A DNA stretch of 64,000 nucleotides from positions 1 to 64,000 of the forward strand of contig JBNKZD010000157.1 of NCBI GenBank assembly GCA_050301235.1, read 5' to 3'. Under the pieces are notes generated by a model that had not been told where the DNA came from, searched no databases, and saw only the letters and a program-made list of their open reading frames with translations. Origin of the DNA: JAFGIN01 sp050301235 (GTDB lineage: Bacteria; Fibrobacterota; Chitinivibrionia; Chitinivibrionales; Chitinispirillaceae). Shown here piece by piece: positions 8,539 through 18,000 of the stretch; the stretch's first letter is position 1; each line of letters starts with the position of its first letter. The position numbers were made by a program, and so were the translations under genes.

Positions 8539-8932
8539 GTGCGTCGAGCAAAGCTCGACACTTCTGATAGAGTGAGCATCAGCTCGTAAAGTGGATGCAA
8601 GTCTTTATAGGGTCGTAAGGAAGTGATGAACATGATATGTTACTGGTTAAACAGACGCAGCCAACGCAAAAGCTATAATCGTCACCAATTCAAACAGATG
8701 TTTGACTATTACTCGTTGCCATAGCCAAAAGTAGTCTGGCAAGTGTGGTCTGGTCAGCAGGAACTTGATTTTGCCTGAAGTACGAAGCGAGTATGCACTG
8801 AGCCGGAGTGAAACGGAGACGACGCGTTAGCGCTCTAAGGGTGAGCGATAGCGAATCAACAGCCCGATGTGAGAAAACCGCACGTCGGGATCCGTGGCGG
8901 GGTACAGGAGTTACCCTGTCTCCTACGCTAAC
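8539..8932 (+). ncRNA. ORF-less group II intron
   Basis: The left end is the canonical GTGCG. An early domain I-like segment follows (GATGCAAGTCTTTATAGGGT, near 8590). Domain V lies at about 8858-8893: AGC catalytic triad, CCCGATGTG, loop AGAAAA, CCGCACGTCGGG. Domain VI follows at about 8894-8930, with a stem around GGGTACAGG/CCCTGTCTCC and a bulged A at 8925. The predicted 3' end ...TAAC (8932) ends AY, 7 nt after the branch A, as expected. At about 394 nt there is no room for the reverse-transcriptase/maturase, so it would need a maturase in trans or is a remnant. Domains II-IV appear short. Boundaries are inferred by eye without folding. Confidence 0.65.
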
Positions 8933-9099
8933 TTTGCAATTTATAAACCTCAATTAATTCAAAATGGTTTAAACGTAATTCATAACAAGATGATAGAATA
9001 AAGTAAAAAGAAAAGGCACAAATTGAGAAGTTTCACAGACGTCCAGATAGAATCAATTTTGAATAGAAATTGTAAAAACTCAAAAGTTAATAGCATTAA

Positions 9100-9533
9100 A
9101 CGTATTTTTGGGTGGCTATTCAAAATATACCTATGAAGTACATTTAAGTCAAAATTGTTCTTCCGTCGGCTCGGTAATCAAAGGAAACCAAACCAGGAAG
9201 TGTAGCTCCGATGTAAAATCGGGATGCTTTCGTTGTTAGTTAAAGTGGTTCAGAACTGTACGGTCGTAACGGTTTGAAAGATGCTGCACAGCCGGGGCTG
9301 AGAGCAGTGAAAAGGTGCAGGAAAAACACCTCAGTAACTCTTTGGTAGACTCAGTGCAGTACCTGGGAGGCTTGATACAGTCATTCAACGGAAGCCCCTG
9401 CGTTTCATACATCCGGAATACGGAAGAGTGTTTTCGGTGAAAAAGTGTGACCCAAATACAATATTTTTTTCAATTTTAGCACTTAAATGAAAATGATCGA
9501 TACACGTCAGGGATGTTTTAACGTATTTTTAGG
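9100..9533. repeat. Structured-looking block with direct-repeat ends
   Basis: The 11-mer AACGTATTTTT occurs at about 9100 and about 9519, flanking some 420 bp. The interior has many short complementary runs (CTCCGAT/ATCGGGA near 9210, CAGCCGGGGCTGAG near 9290, GGTGC/CACCT near 9315) and no protein-coding frame. It could be a second retroelement or intron fragment, or another structured RNA, with the 11-mers as target duplications. I cannot assign it to a family. Confidence 0.25.
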
Positions 9534-9574
9534 GCTGATAACAAAAAACTTTTCCAAAAACGATAGAGGTATAA

Positions 9575-10462
9575 ATGTCTTACAGGTTTGAAATGTCAAA
9601 TGTTAAAGATTCTTTGACACACTTATTTCGTTACGTTTCTGATACTGTTGATGAAAACGCATGGAAAAGTGATCCGGTTGTTTCAGATACTCCAACAAGT
9701 ACATCGATCCGGTTTTCTCATCCAAGTGCTACCAGTAAAGATATGGAAGCTAAAACTGAACCATTTTCAAGTCTTTGTATTTCCGTGGCAAAACCGTATG
9801 CACCCCAATTGAGTTTTGATTTTTCATATGATAATAAAAAAGCGGCACTGCGTTTTAGTGATATTCTTCAGGAATGGAATAAATATATCCGTGATGAGTT
9901 TTTTTCGATGATCCAGGAATTGGAAGGGTTCAGCTTTAAGCTGCAAGTGAAGACCACCTTTAAAAGAAATTCTCTGGAAAAAAAGCAACAGGATATTTAT
10001 GTGGTACCAGCAAGTTCGGTAAGGTATGAGGACATTGTTGAAAACTTTAAAAAAGTTACTGATTTATGCAGCAGTACCGAGATGGTGGAAGATGATACTG
10101 CTGTAAAAAGCAGAGTTCCAGGTATCGTAATTTGCAGGAATTTTTCGATAGATGACCTTGCATCAGAAACCACATCTCTTGAAGCTGCGATCAAAACTTT
10201 TCATAAGATAATGATGCTTGAACCGAAAATCCTGTCGGAAAAGGATGCTAAAAAGGCTGTTAAAATACAAACTAAAGTTGGTGAAAAAGAAAAGTTCTGC
10301 ACAATCCTTTCAAACAGGGCTGATGAACAATTCTATTGTCGATTAACCAAAACAGAGTTTCAAAATCAACGGGAAACCTACGGCGTTCAGGTATGGAAAA
10401 AGGAAAATCTCGAAATGAAAAAATATATAAGAGCTGCTTTAAAACTGGTTAGCGAGATTTAG
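9575..10462 (+). CDS. Cytoplasmic protein of unknown function
   Basis: A 295-residue soluble protein with no signal peptide or membrane helix, preceded by AGAGGTATAA. I do not recognise a family. Residues 60-160 alternate strands and helices (LCISVAKPYAPQLSFDF, ALRFSDILQEWNKYIRDEF), and the C-terminal part is Lys/Glu rich and probably helical. Codon use and GC are like the core genes, in contrast to the strip before it. It ends convergently with the RRM gene and shares a terminator with it. Confidence 0.6.
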   Translation: MSYRFEMSNVKDSLTHLFRYVSDTVDENAWKSDPVVSDTPTSTSIRFSHPSATSKDMEAKTEPFSSLCISVAKPYAPQLSFDFSYDNKKAALRFSDILQEWNKYIRDEFFSMIQELEGFSFKLQVKTTFKRNSLEKKQQDIYVVPASSVRYEDIVENFKKVTDLCSSTEMVEDDTAVKSRVPGIVICRNFSIDDLASETTSLEAAIKTFHKIMMLEPKILSEKDAKKAVKIQTKVGEKEKFCTILSNRADEQFYCRLTKTEFQNQRETYGVQVWKKENLEMKKYIRAALKLVSEI

Positions 10463-10484
10463 GCGTATGTACCCACTATTTCAA

Positions 10485-10516
10485 TCCCGAATGGTTCCCG
10501 ATATTTTCATTCGGGA
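10485..10516. terminator. Hairpin between convergent genes
   Basis: TCCCGAATG (10485-10493) pairs with CATTCGGGA (10508-10516). It lies just after the stop of the unknown protein and upstream of the 3' end of the RRM gene, so it may end transcription from both sides, although no strong T-run follows on the plus strand. Confidence 0.4.
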
Positions 10517-10566
10517 TCGGGATTTGAAGTCTGGTTGTGGGCGACGGTTGGGAAAAATAAGCAGTA

Positions 10567-10848
10567 TCAACGTCTCCGACGATGAAATCCCTGTTGCCAT
10601 GGCGGGCTATCGTTTCTGAAGGAACGCGAAACGCGAAGTTTTCGGTCATGAAATTCCTTCTCATTAAGTTGTTCAATTGCTTCATCAGGATTGTCAATCA
10701 CAATAAACCCGAAACATCGTGATCTGCCTTTGTGGTCTGTAACCAGGTTGATTGAATGCACCTGTCCAATTGAGGAAAAGTGGGATTTAATTTCCTCTTT
10801 TTTTGCATCATGGGGGAGGTTTCCAACAAAAATCTCACCTTCTGCCAT
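10567..10848 (-). CDS. RRM-type RNA-binding protein
   Basis: A 93-residue single RNA-recognition motif. RNP2 is IFVGNL (residues 6-11) and RNP1 is RCFGFIVI (about residues 44-51), with the usual beta-alpha-beta-beta-alpha-beta layout ending LRVSR. A short basic tail (HRRRR) follows. Small stand-alone RRM proteins occur in cyanobacteria, Treponema and other bacteria and bind single-stranded RNA, often in cold adaptation or post-transcriptional control. The target is unknown here. The start is ATG at 10848. Confidence 0.85.
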   Translation of the reverse strand: MAEGEIFVGNLPHDAKKEEIKSHFSSIGQVHSINLVTDHKGRSRCFGFIVIDNPDEAIEQLNEKEFHDRKLRVSRSFRNDSPPWQQGFHRRRR

Positions 10849-11437
10849 AGTATACCTTATCTGCCTTTCTGTAAAAGTTCTGATGTGAATACTTGCTATT
10901 TAAGAGCAAATGGACTATAGTTAAAAAAAGAAAAAGGTTTTCCGTATTGGTCTTTTTCACCTGAAAGTACATTTGGAGATTGTAAAAAGCAGGGGATTTA
11001 GAGAATGTACGGTTTAATTATCCTGTAATATACCTTTGGCCACCGGTAAGATTCAAAGTTTAAACAAACAAATAAATATAGGAGCCGTGCTTCCAGGGCG
11101 GGAAGCCGCGAAAATGCAGCGAAAGAATGGAACCAAATCTATAGGACTGAACATATGACCTTCGATAATGCTATTGACAAAAAATGAATGATGCCCTTTT
11201 CCGGAGAAGATAAGGGCATCCCTATTAATTGTCAGATGCAGACAACCTGAAAGCTATGGTTGCTTGCGATATGCTGATTTACCGTATAATTAACACTTTG
11301 TATACTTCGGCGTGTACATTTACTTTTCCTGCATTTTCAGCGCGAAGCAGATACATCCCTTTTGAATGATTCCTCTCCGAAGGGCTCAAAGAACTTTCAA
11401 GTCATTTTTTCATATGGACGCCCGGGGCCAGTTGTTT
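10849..11437. other. Intergenic region with hairpin and gene remnant
   Basis: It holds the promoter side of the RRM gene, a hairpin ATGCCCTT/AAGGGCAT (11191-11219) without a T-run, and the remnant of a secreted-protein tail on the minus strand (11279-11402). A GC-richer patch at about 11083-11125 (GGAGCCGTGCTTCCAGGGCG) may form a stem but matches no riboswitch class I know. Confidence 0.5.
11279..11402 (-). pseudogene. Remnant of the C-terminal tail of a secreted protein
   Basis: Reading leftwards from about 11402 to the TAA at 11279 gives about 40 codons containing SKGMYLLRAENAG and ending VYKVLIIR. A 'G-x-Y-hydrophobic...hydrophobic-basic' ending is typical of C-terminal sorting tails of large secreted proteins in FCB bacteria, and similar endings occur in the FG-GAP and VWA proteins of this window. 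The frame is closed by a stop immediately upstream, so the body of the gene has been lost. It lies just beyond the stop of the spermidine-synthase-like gene. Confidence 0.4.
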
Positions 11438-14400
11438 TTAAAACACGGGTGATATCACCCCACCACTTTTCTCTGCTGCAATTGCACACAGTATCTGCTG
11501 GTTGAAATCAAGAGAGTTTTGCCAGGAGATCTTTTCCCAGACTTCAATAAACGGTTTATAATCATTTAATTTCAGGCACGACAGGAGAAGCGCGGTAAAT
11601 GCCAAGCGGCACGGCTGTGAATTACTGAATTTTTTCTGTTCAAGCACACCTTTACTCAATGTAATGACTTCAGGATAGGTTCTATTTGTTAATGCTTTCA
11701 GCATTGTCAGGAGCTTCATACTGCTTTCACTTGCTCCACTGATCGATGAATATTTCTCGATGAAAGCCCAGATCGTATTCATCTCCTCACTATTGAGATA
11801 GGGCATTGTGGCACTGATAAGGTCCAGCGACCATTTGGCAAACGGTCTCCGCGCATAGACAGATTTATCGAGTGCTGTCATCCGGATTTTTGCAACAGCC
11901 AGAGCAGCTTCTCCCGGTACAATCGAATCTGCCCTGGATTCTTCAGGGGTGCCCATAGAAGCAATATAGTAATGAATTAACTGAGCTGTTTGTTGTGCCG
12001 CTATGGTTGATGTGTGAAGAGTGTTTTGAATGTAATGGATTGGAAACTGCAGATTGCCGGGGCCGCTGCTGTCATTATCGAGAATCTTTCGAATGGGAAT
12101 CGTATAAACAGGTAGTGTTGATAATGAGGAAGCATCTGTATCTAAAAACCGGGCTTTTACCGCACGAAGATCAAGAACCGGATTGTAATCAGAGTTACTT
12201 TTAATTGCGAATGCTTTCCAGAGTGGATTAAAAAAATCTTTATTGCCAAGATAATTAATTGTGAGATCGTTGGAATTGTTTAAATGGATATGTTTCAATA
12301 TCGGGGTGAACCATGGATGTAATGTCAGGTCACATACGGGAGTGTCTGAAATTGTGCTCTCTGATGCAAGTATGACAAGATCTGATCCGGTTATAAACAT
12401 CTTGTATTCGTTAAAAACCCCGCCTAGTGCTTTTAGAACTGATGCGAGCAGTTCCGGGTTCATTTCATACAGATGGAACCATTGAGCTAACATTCCATTG
12501 TCCGAAAGGTGTTTGCTTATGAGCTTGAAATATTCTTTCGTAAATAGACTCGAAACACCGCTTACCCATGGATTTGACGGCTCAGATATGATGATATCGT
12601 ATTTTTTATGTTGAGAGGAAAAAAATGTTCGTGCATCCTCAAGATGAATCCTGCAACGCTTATCGGAAAATACTTTGGATACTTTGGGGCCCATCATTTT
12701 TGCTGCCTGAATGACCTGTGGCTCAATTTCCACAACATCAACGGATTGAACCGAGTCATACCTGAGTATGGTTGCAGCTGTCATTCCGGAGCCAAGTCCG
12801 ACAATGCCTACATTGGCAGATTTTGAGGCATAACTGAGCGGGTATACTGCAAGCAGGAGCTGTGTGAACTCGTCTGCTCCGTATTTTATACTGTCAATAG
12901 AAATTGAAGCATCCACTTTACCATTTACAGAGAGCGACAGCGTGTTGTTTTTTTTGTGAATTGCAACGGAAGAGGTTTTCCCATCTTTGTAAAACATCAT
13001 TTCCCGGTTTTTAATAATCGATCCATTCCTGAACACTCCTGAAGAAAGCAACAGGGGGTCCGGATGAACATAAATCATCGTGCATACAGCTATAATCGAT
13101 CCGGTAAGGGGCATCAGGAATTTAATCCGGAATGAGATCTCTTCTCTAAAGAACCAGATGACCGCACAACCAATCAGGATATCAACCGTTCCGCCGGTAA
13201 CAAGTACACCTTTGAGCCCAATGAGTGGCATCAGAACATGAACTGCAATGATCACACCTGCAATTGATCCCAGTGTGTTGAGTGCATATACTTTGCCGAT
13301 AACAGATTCATCACTATTGATTTTGTAGAGAATTGAGGTAATAACCGGTAATGTCATACCGATGCAGATTGTCGCAGGAAGCATAACCATCATACAGATA
13401 ATCTGACTGAAGATATTATACAGAATATACCCCTGACTGGTATCCTTGAGACTTGACATGATAAATTCCATAAAATAAAACAGATTACTGTATAATGCGA
13501 TTGTTCCTATTGCCAGGATCCCCATTAAAACCTGAACAACCGATAAAATTGATAGCAGATTTTCAGTTCTGTCCAAATGTTTCCTGATAAAGAGTCCTCC
13601 AAGGGCAATCCCGAGAATAAATGTAGCCAGCATCAGTTCAAATGCATGCGTACTGCTTCCAAGCACCAGTGAGAGCATTCTGATCCAGCCTATTTCATAA
13701 ATAAAGGAAGATGCCGCTGTGCTGAATGTAAATGCAAACATCAGTCTGGTTATTCTGATTGTGGAAGGGGAAGGGATTTGTGGCATTGTCTTTTCTGAAA
13801 TTGAAGGCTCAATCTTGCTTTTCTTTTTAGGTACGGGTTTATTTTCAGGCGTTTTAAAGGTAATGAGTAATACTATCACCGCAATTACAATGTCAATACT
13901 ACCTGCAGTGATAACAGTTCCGGGAAGTGTAAAAAGAGGAATAAGCATAAAACCGCTTAAGAGTACTCCCAGAGAACCTCCCAGACTATTAACAAAGTAA
14001 AGAATTGCGATCGTATGCCCCGGGAACTCTTTAAATAACCGGATAGTTCCGCTGGTCATCAGGGGAAAAGTTGCACCGAGAAGAATCGTTTGCGGCAGGA
14101 TCAGAAGAGATGCCGTAATCCACTTATATATGGATATAACAAGTGACGAATGAATACCTGGAAATGCTATATCATGCGAGAATGATACATAGGAGGTAAA
14201 AACCGGATGAAATACAAGTGCTGAGAGACCAATGATGAGCTCGGCAATTGCATAAGTTTGAAGCATGTTTTTAATTTTGGGGGTGTACACTGATGCTAAC
14301 CATGAACCGAGGGCAAGTCCACCCATATAGATGATCAAAACAAGTGTTTGTGCATACGCAGCATGTCCAAGGAACAGTTTCAGGTAATGAGTCCATATCG

Positions 14401-14482
14401 ACTCATATACGAGGCCTGCGAGGCCGGAAAGAAAAAATAGCGAGAAAATGATTCCCAGAAAGGACTTACGACCTAATTTCAT
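11438..14482 (-). CDS. Membrane protein fused to a spermidine-synthase-like methyltransferase domain
   Basis: About 1014 residues, starting at the ATG at 14482 behind TAGGAG. A TTG one codon earlier is possible but less well placed. Residues 1-475 contain some 12-14 membrane helices in two similar halves (1-210 and 245-450). Residues about 495-710 resemble spermidine synthase: GLGSG (563-567), VVEIEP (585-590) and SEPSNPW (634-640). The last 180 residues are helical, perhaps TPR-like. Such MFS-spermidine synthase fusions are common, but many lack true aminopropyltransferase activity and their substrate is unknown. No polyamine genes lie nearby. It is transcribed alone. Confidence 0.8.
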   Translation of the reverse strand: MKLGRKSFLGIIFSLFFLSGLAGLVYESIWTHYLKLFLGHAAYAQTLVLIIYMGGLALGSWLASVYTPKIKNMLQTYAIAELIIGLSALVFHPVFTSYVSFSHDIAFPGIHSSLVISIYKWITASLLILPQTILLGATFPLMTSGTIRLFKEFPGHTIAILYFVNSLGGSLGVLLSGFMLIPLFTLPGTVITAGSIDIVIAVIVLLITFKTPENKPVPKKKSKIEPSISEKTMPQIPSPSTIRITRLMFAFTFSTAASSFIYEIGWIRMLSLVLGSSTHAFELMLATFILGIALGGLFIRKHLDRTENLLSILSVVQVLMGILAIGTIALYSNLFYFMEFIMSSLKDTSQGYILYNIFSQIICMMVMLPATICIGMTLPVITSILYKINSDESVIGKVYALNTLGSIAGVIIAVHVLMPLIGLKGVLVTGGTVDILIGCAVIWFFREEISFRIKFLMPLTGSIIAVCTMIYVHPDPLLLSSGVFRNGSIIKNREMMFYKDGKTSSVAIHKKNNTLSLSVNGKVDASISIDSIKYGADEFTQLLLAVYPLSYASKSANVGIVGLGSGMTAATILRYDSVQSVDVVEIEPQVIQAAKMMGPKVSKVFSDKRCRIHLEDARTFFSSQHKKYDIIISEPSNPWVSGVSSLFTKEYFKLISKHLSDNGMLAQWFHLYEMNPELLASVLKALGGVFNEYKMFITGSDLVILASESTISDTPVCDLTLHPWFTPILKHIHLNNSNDLTINYLGNKDFFNPLWKAFAIKSNSDYNPVLDLRAVKARFLDTDASSLSTLPVYTIPIRKILDNDSSGPGNLQFPIHYIQNTLHTSTIAAQQTAQLIHYYIASMGTPEESRADSIVPGEAALAVAKIRMTALDKSVYARRPFAKWSLDLISATMPYLNSEEMNTIWAFIEKYSSISGASESSMKLLTMLKALTNRTYPEVITLSKGVLEQKKFSNSQPCRLAFTALLLSCLKLNDYKPFIEVWEKISWQNSLDFNQQILCAIAAEKSGGVISPVF

Positions 14483-14686
14483 CAAAGTACTCCTAAACCA
14501 ACATATAGATTTTCAGTGTTCAAAAATTAGTGATGTTTTCCAAAAAATGCAATTGTGCACTCTGGTTTCTAAAAATAAGTGATTGAAGATTCGGCACAAT
14601 GCATTTTTATTTGAACTGGTTGAGAAACTAATACCCCCCCCGGTTTTAACGGTGGCAGATTTATTTTACTAAAGTGGAGGTAATAG

Positions 14687-14818
14687 ATGATCTTGTTAAG
14701 AAAAAAACAACACTGGTTCAGATCTGCATTCAAAGCGATTATTTTTGCCTTTGTGATATTTAAAATTGCGATGGGGTTCAGGAAAAAAAGTGAAAAGATG
14801 AGTTCTGGCAATAAATAG
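14687..14818 (+). CDS. 43-residue single-span membrane peptide, paralogue of the one at 23727
   Basis: ATG at 14687 follows GGAGG with a 6-nt gap. The product is a basic N-terminus (RKKQHWFRSAFK), one hydrophobic span (AIIFAFVIFKIAMG) and a basic tail (FRKKSEKM). A second gene at 23727 encodes nearly the same peptide. About 30 of 40 aligned residues are identical, including the stretch KIAMGFRKKSEKM. Conservation of the protein with differing third positions argues that both are real genes. Function unknown. It may insert in the inner membrane with the tail in the cytoplasm. Confidence 0.7.
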   Translation: MILLRKKQHWFRSAFKAIIFAFVIFKIAMGFRKKSEKMSSGNK

Positions 14819-15038
14819 CGCAGATCCTATCGGTAAGTATAACCAACATCACAGTTAATGTATTGTTTTCAATCGATTCAAATAGACTAACTCAAAGAAT
14901 TAAATTAGTACTATGTCAAGAGCGTGGTAAGTATAATTAAAATACGTATACTCGAGCCAGTGTTGAGCCCAAGAAACAAAATTTGATATTTTCTTAGAAT
15001 CTAAAATTGATATTTAGTAAAAAATCTCCAAAAATAAA

Positions 15039-15066
15039 AAAAGCGCTGCTTTTACACAGCGCTTTT
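15039..15066 (-). terminator. Rho-independent terminator of the large secreted-protein gene
   Basis: AAAAGCGCTG (15039-15048) and CAGCGCTTTT (15057-15066) form a 10-bp stem with an 8-nt loop. Read on the minus strand the stem is followed by TTTTTTTATTTTT, a strong intrinsic terminator about 30 bp after the stop of the gene at 15097. Confidence 0.85.
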
Positions 15067-15096
15067 ATTAAAAAGTACAACGAACTTAATAGAAGC

Positions 15097-18000
15097 TTAC
15101 CAGGCCGGATTTGTCCAGAACGAACGAGACGATTCGCAGCCGCTTGCATTCACGCACCAGTACTCTACTGTAATCGTACCTGCAGGTAAGCTAGTATTTC
15201 CGCTGCTTACTTCGGGCCAGGTTTGTCCTGTCACCTGGGTAGTGCGGTTGAATTGTGGGTATACAGGGTTGGTTATCTTCACATATGCAGTTGTTCCGGA
15301 AGGCGCATCTACTTGAACCCAGAAATTCCCATTGGGGTTGCCACCGGCTCCCTGGTGATTATACCAGCTCGAATTCCAGATGGAATTCATTTCCGTTGTT
15401 GGATAGACTGTCAACATGGCGGAAGAACTCGTTACTGAACATCCGGCACTATTTTTAACGACACAATAATAAGTTGAACCGTTCCAGGCGTATGGGATAT
15501 ACACGAATCTCAAAGTTGCGGTAGTTGTTCCGGTATAATATTTTGAGTCGGTCAATATTCCATTGGCATCGTGCCACTCATACTGTGTAGCGCCCGTGGC
15601 ACTAACGCTCATTGTTGCATTCCCATATGTTTCGCAAATGGATGTGTTCGAGGGGTTGGAGGTAATTACGGGTTGTGCATTGATCGTCAAAGTGGCTGAT
15701 CCACTGTTTGCTGAACAACTGCCGTTTGAACATACACAGTAATAGCTACCGGCCACCGAATTATCCGATGCAGTTATCGTCAATTTAGCTGCCTGAGCTC
15801 CTGCATAATAAGAAGAATTTGTGAGTGCTGTGGAACCCTTGTACCACTGCCAGCTCGTAGCACCCGATGCATTGACATTCATTATTGCTGAATTGCCCAC
15901 ACAGATGGATGCCGAAGCCGGTGAGGAGACTATCGTTGGCGGCGTACAGGAAGTGACGGTAAGTGTCAGCTTATCGAGATTGATACAACTTGAACTCGAG
16001 TTCTGAACTAAATATTCTATCGTATTATTACCAGCAAAGAGCGTCACCGTTTCTGTCTGGTCAGCCCAGGTATCCCAGTTTGATGTGCCTGGACAGGAGA
16101 TGTTCTTTATATACACACCATTAACGTACAATCCGGTATTGGTGCTCGTTCCATTACCTGCAGAGTAGTGTAACTTTGCTGTATAGCTCCCGGCAGTTGC
16201 AACAGTTATGGAAAATGTTACTTTGGCAGTGGAACTGTTGAAGAAACCGTCAACAAAACCGGTCCCTGAATATCCGGAATGGTTAGTGTTCTTGGCCGCA
16301 CCACCGGAAAGAGTTGCGTTTTCAGCTTCGTAGACCCCGTTATTAGTCGTAAATGTAGCCGCAATAGTGTGATTGGCAGTAACGTTTGTGAAGGTGTAGG
16401 TAGTGACTGCACCCTGATTTGTCCCGTCAATGGTAACTGCGTTGACCTGATAACCACTATTGGGGGTTATTGTGAAGTTTTTACTCCCGCCGAGTGTCAC
16501 CGAAATGCTTCCGCTGGGGCTTATTGTGCCGTTAGTTCCGGCAGAAGCTGTGATCGTATAGGAAGGCGTACCATTGTAAGTGAGGGTTATAAAGTCAAGA
16601 TTGATACAGCTGGAACTTGATGCATCAGCTTTGTAAGCAATTGTGTTGCTACCGGCGTTGAGCGTCACTATCTCCGTCTCATCAGCCCATGTATTCCAGT
16701 TAGCGGTTACAGGACAGGAAATACTCTTTAATTTCGTCCCGTTTACATAGAGACCTGTGTTGGTGCTCGTTCCGTTACCGGCGGAATAATGGAGTGTAAG
16801 GACATAACTTCCGGCTGAGGCTACATTGACTGAAAAGGATGCCTGTGCTGTGGTGCTATTGAAGAAACCGTCGACAAATCCAGTTCCGGAATATCCTGTA
16901 TGATTGGTGTTCTTATTTGCACTGCCTGAAAGTGCTGCGTTTTCAGCTTCATATTTAGATGCGTTCTGTGCTGCAAATGTTGCAGAAATTGTATGATTAG
17001 CATTTACATTACCGAATGTATACGTATTTATTGCACCCTGATTAGAACCATCAACTGTAACCCCGCTCACTGCATAGCCGCTATTGGGCGTGATCGTAAA
17101 TGACTGAGTTGTACCGCTGTTTACTGAAACACTGCCGCTTGGACTGATCGTGCCATTCGCACCAGCCGAAGCTGTGATTGTATATACAATTGGTTTGAAC
17201 ATTGCTGCAATCGAGTGATTCGCTGTTACGTTGGTGAACGTATACGATGTTACTGCTCCCACGTTCGTACCATCTACAAAGACAGTGTTGATTACATAGC
17301 CACTGCTGGGAGAAATCGTAAACGTTTGATTGGAGTTTCCTGTCACTTGGATGCTGCCACTTGGACTTATCGTACCACCTGACCCAGCTGAAGAAGTGAT
17401 GTTGAACGTTCCATTTTTAAATGTTGCAGAAATCGTATGATTCGCGTTTACGTTTTGGAATGTATATGTGTAAATGACACCTTGATTCACACCATCGATA
17501 ATTACGGAACTAACATCATAGTTGTTGTTCGGTGTGATAGTGAAAGTTTGGGATGAACCACCCGTCACTAGTACACTACCACTTGGGCTTATCGAACCAT
17601 TAGCATCTGCTGATGCTGTGATCGTATATTGTACAGGCGCATAAAATTCCATTTCAGCAATGTTACCATAGCTGCCTGATGGTGCAAGATAGCGAACCCA
17701 GCGATACGCAGTGGCATTAGGTATAGTTACCTCATTCCATTGTACAGCCGGAGTACTTGGAATAGTGTACAAATCTACAAACCCGCTGCTGTTTGAAGTA
17801 TTCGAACCTTGAAATTTTCCGCCGTTCATTCGTGAACCAAAGCCAGAACGTGGATAAAAGCGGATTTTTCCGATCACCTTCGCAGTTCCAAGATCTATAC
17901 CTGTATATGCGCCATCAGCCTGTTGGGCATCATAGAATGTAGAAATGTCTCCATCAGTTGACTTGCAATATTCAAAACCAGTTGAATAGGGTGGTGTAAG

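Larger units (their letters stand above)
8199..9574. other. 1.4-kb non-coding accessory region
   Basis: No credible protein gene is visible. A 35-codon frame at 8261-8368 is very charged and unsupported. The region holds a long inverted repeat (8404-8529), an ORF-less group II intron (8539-8932) and a structured-looking block between two copies of an 11-bp sequence at about 9100 and 9520. It separates the decayed redox genes from the next gene and looks like an accumulation site for mobile elements. Confidence 0.6.

Noticed and set aside
11083..11125. GC-rich stem considered as a riboswitch
   Set aside because: No match to any class I know and no gene placed to be controlled by it.
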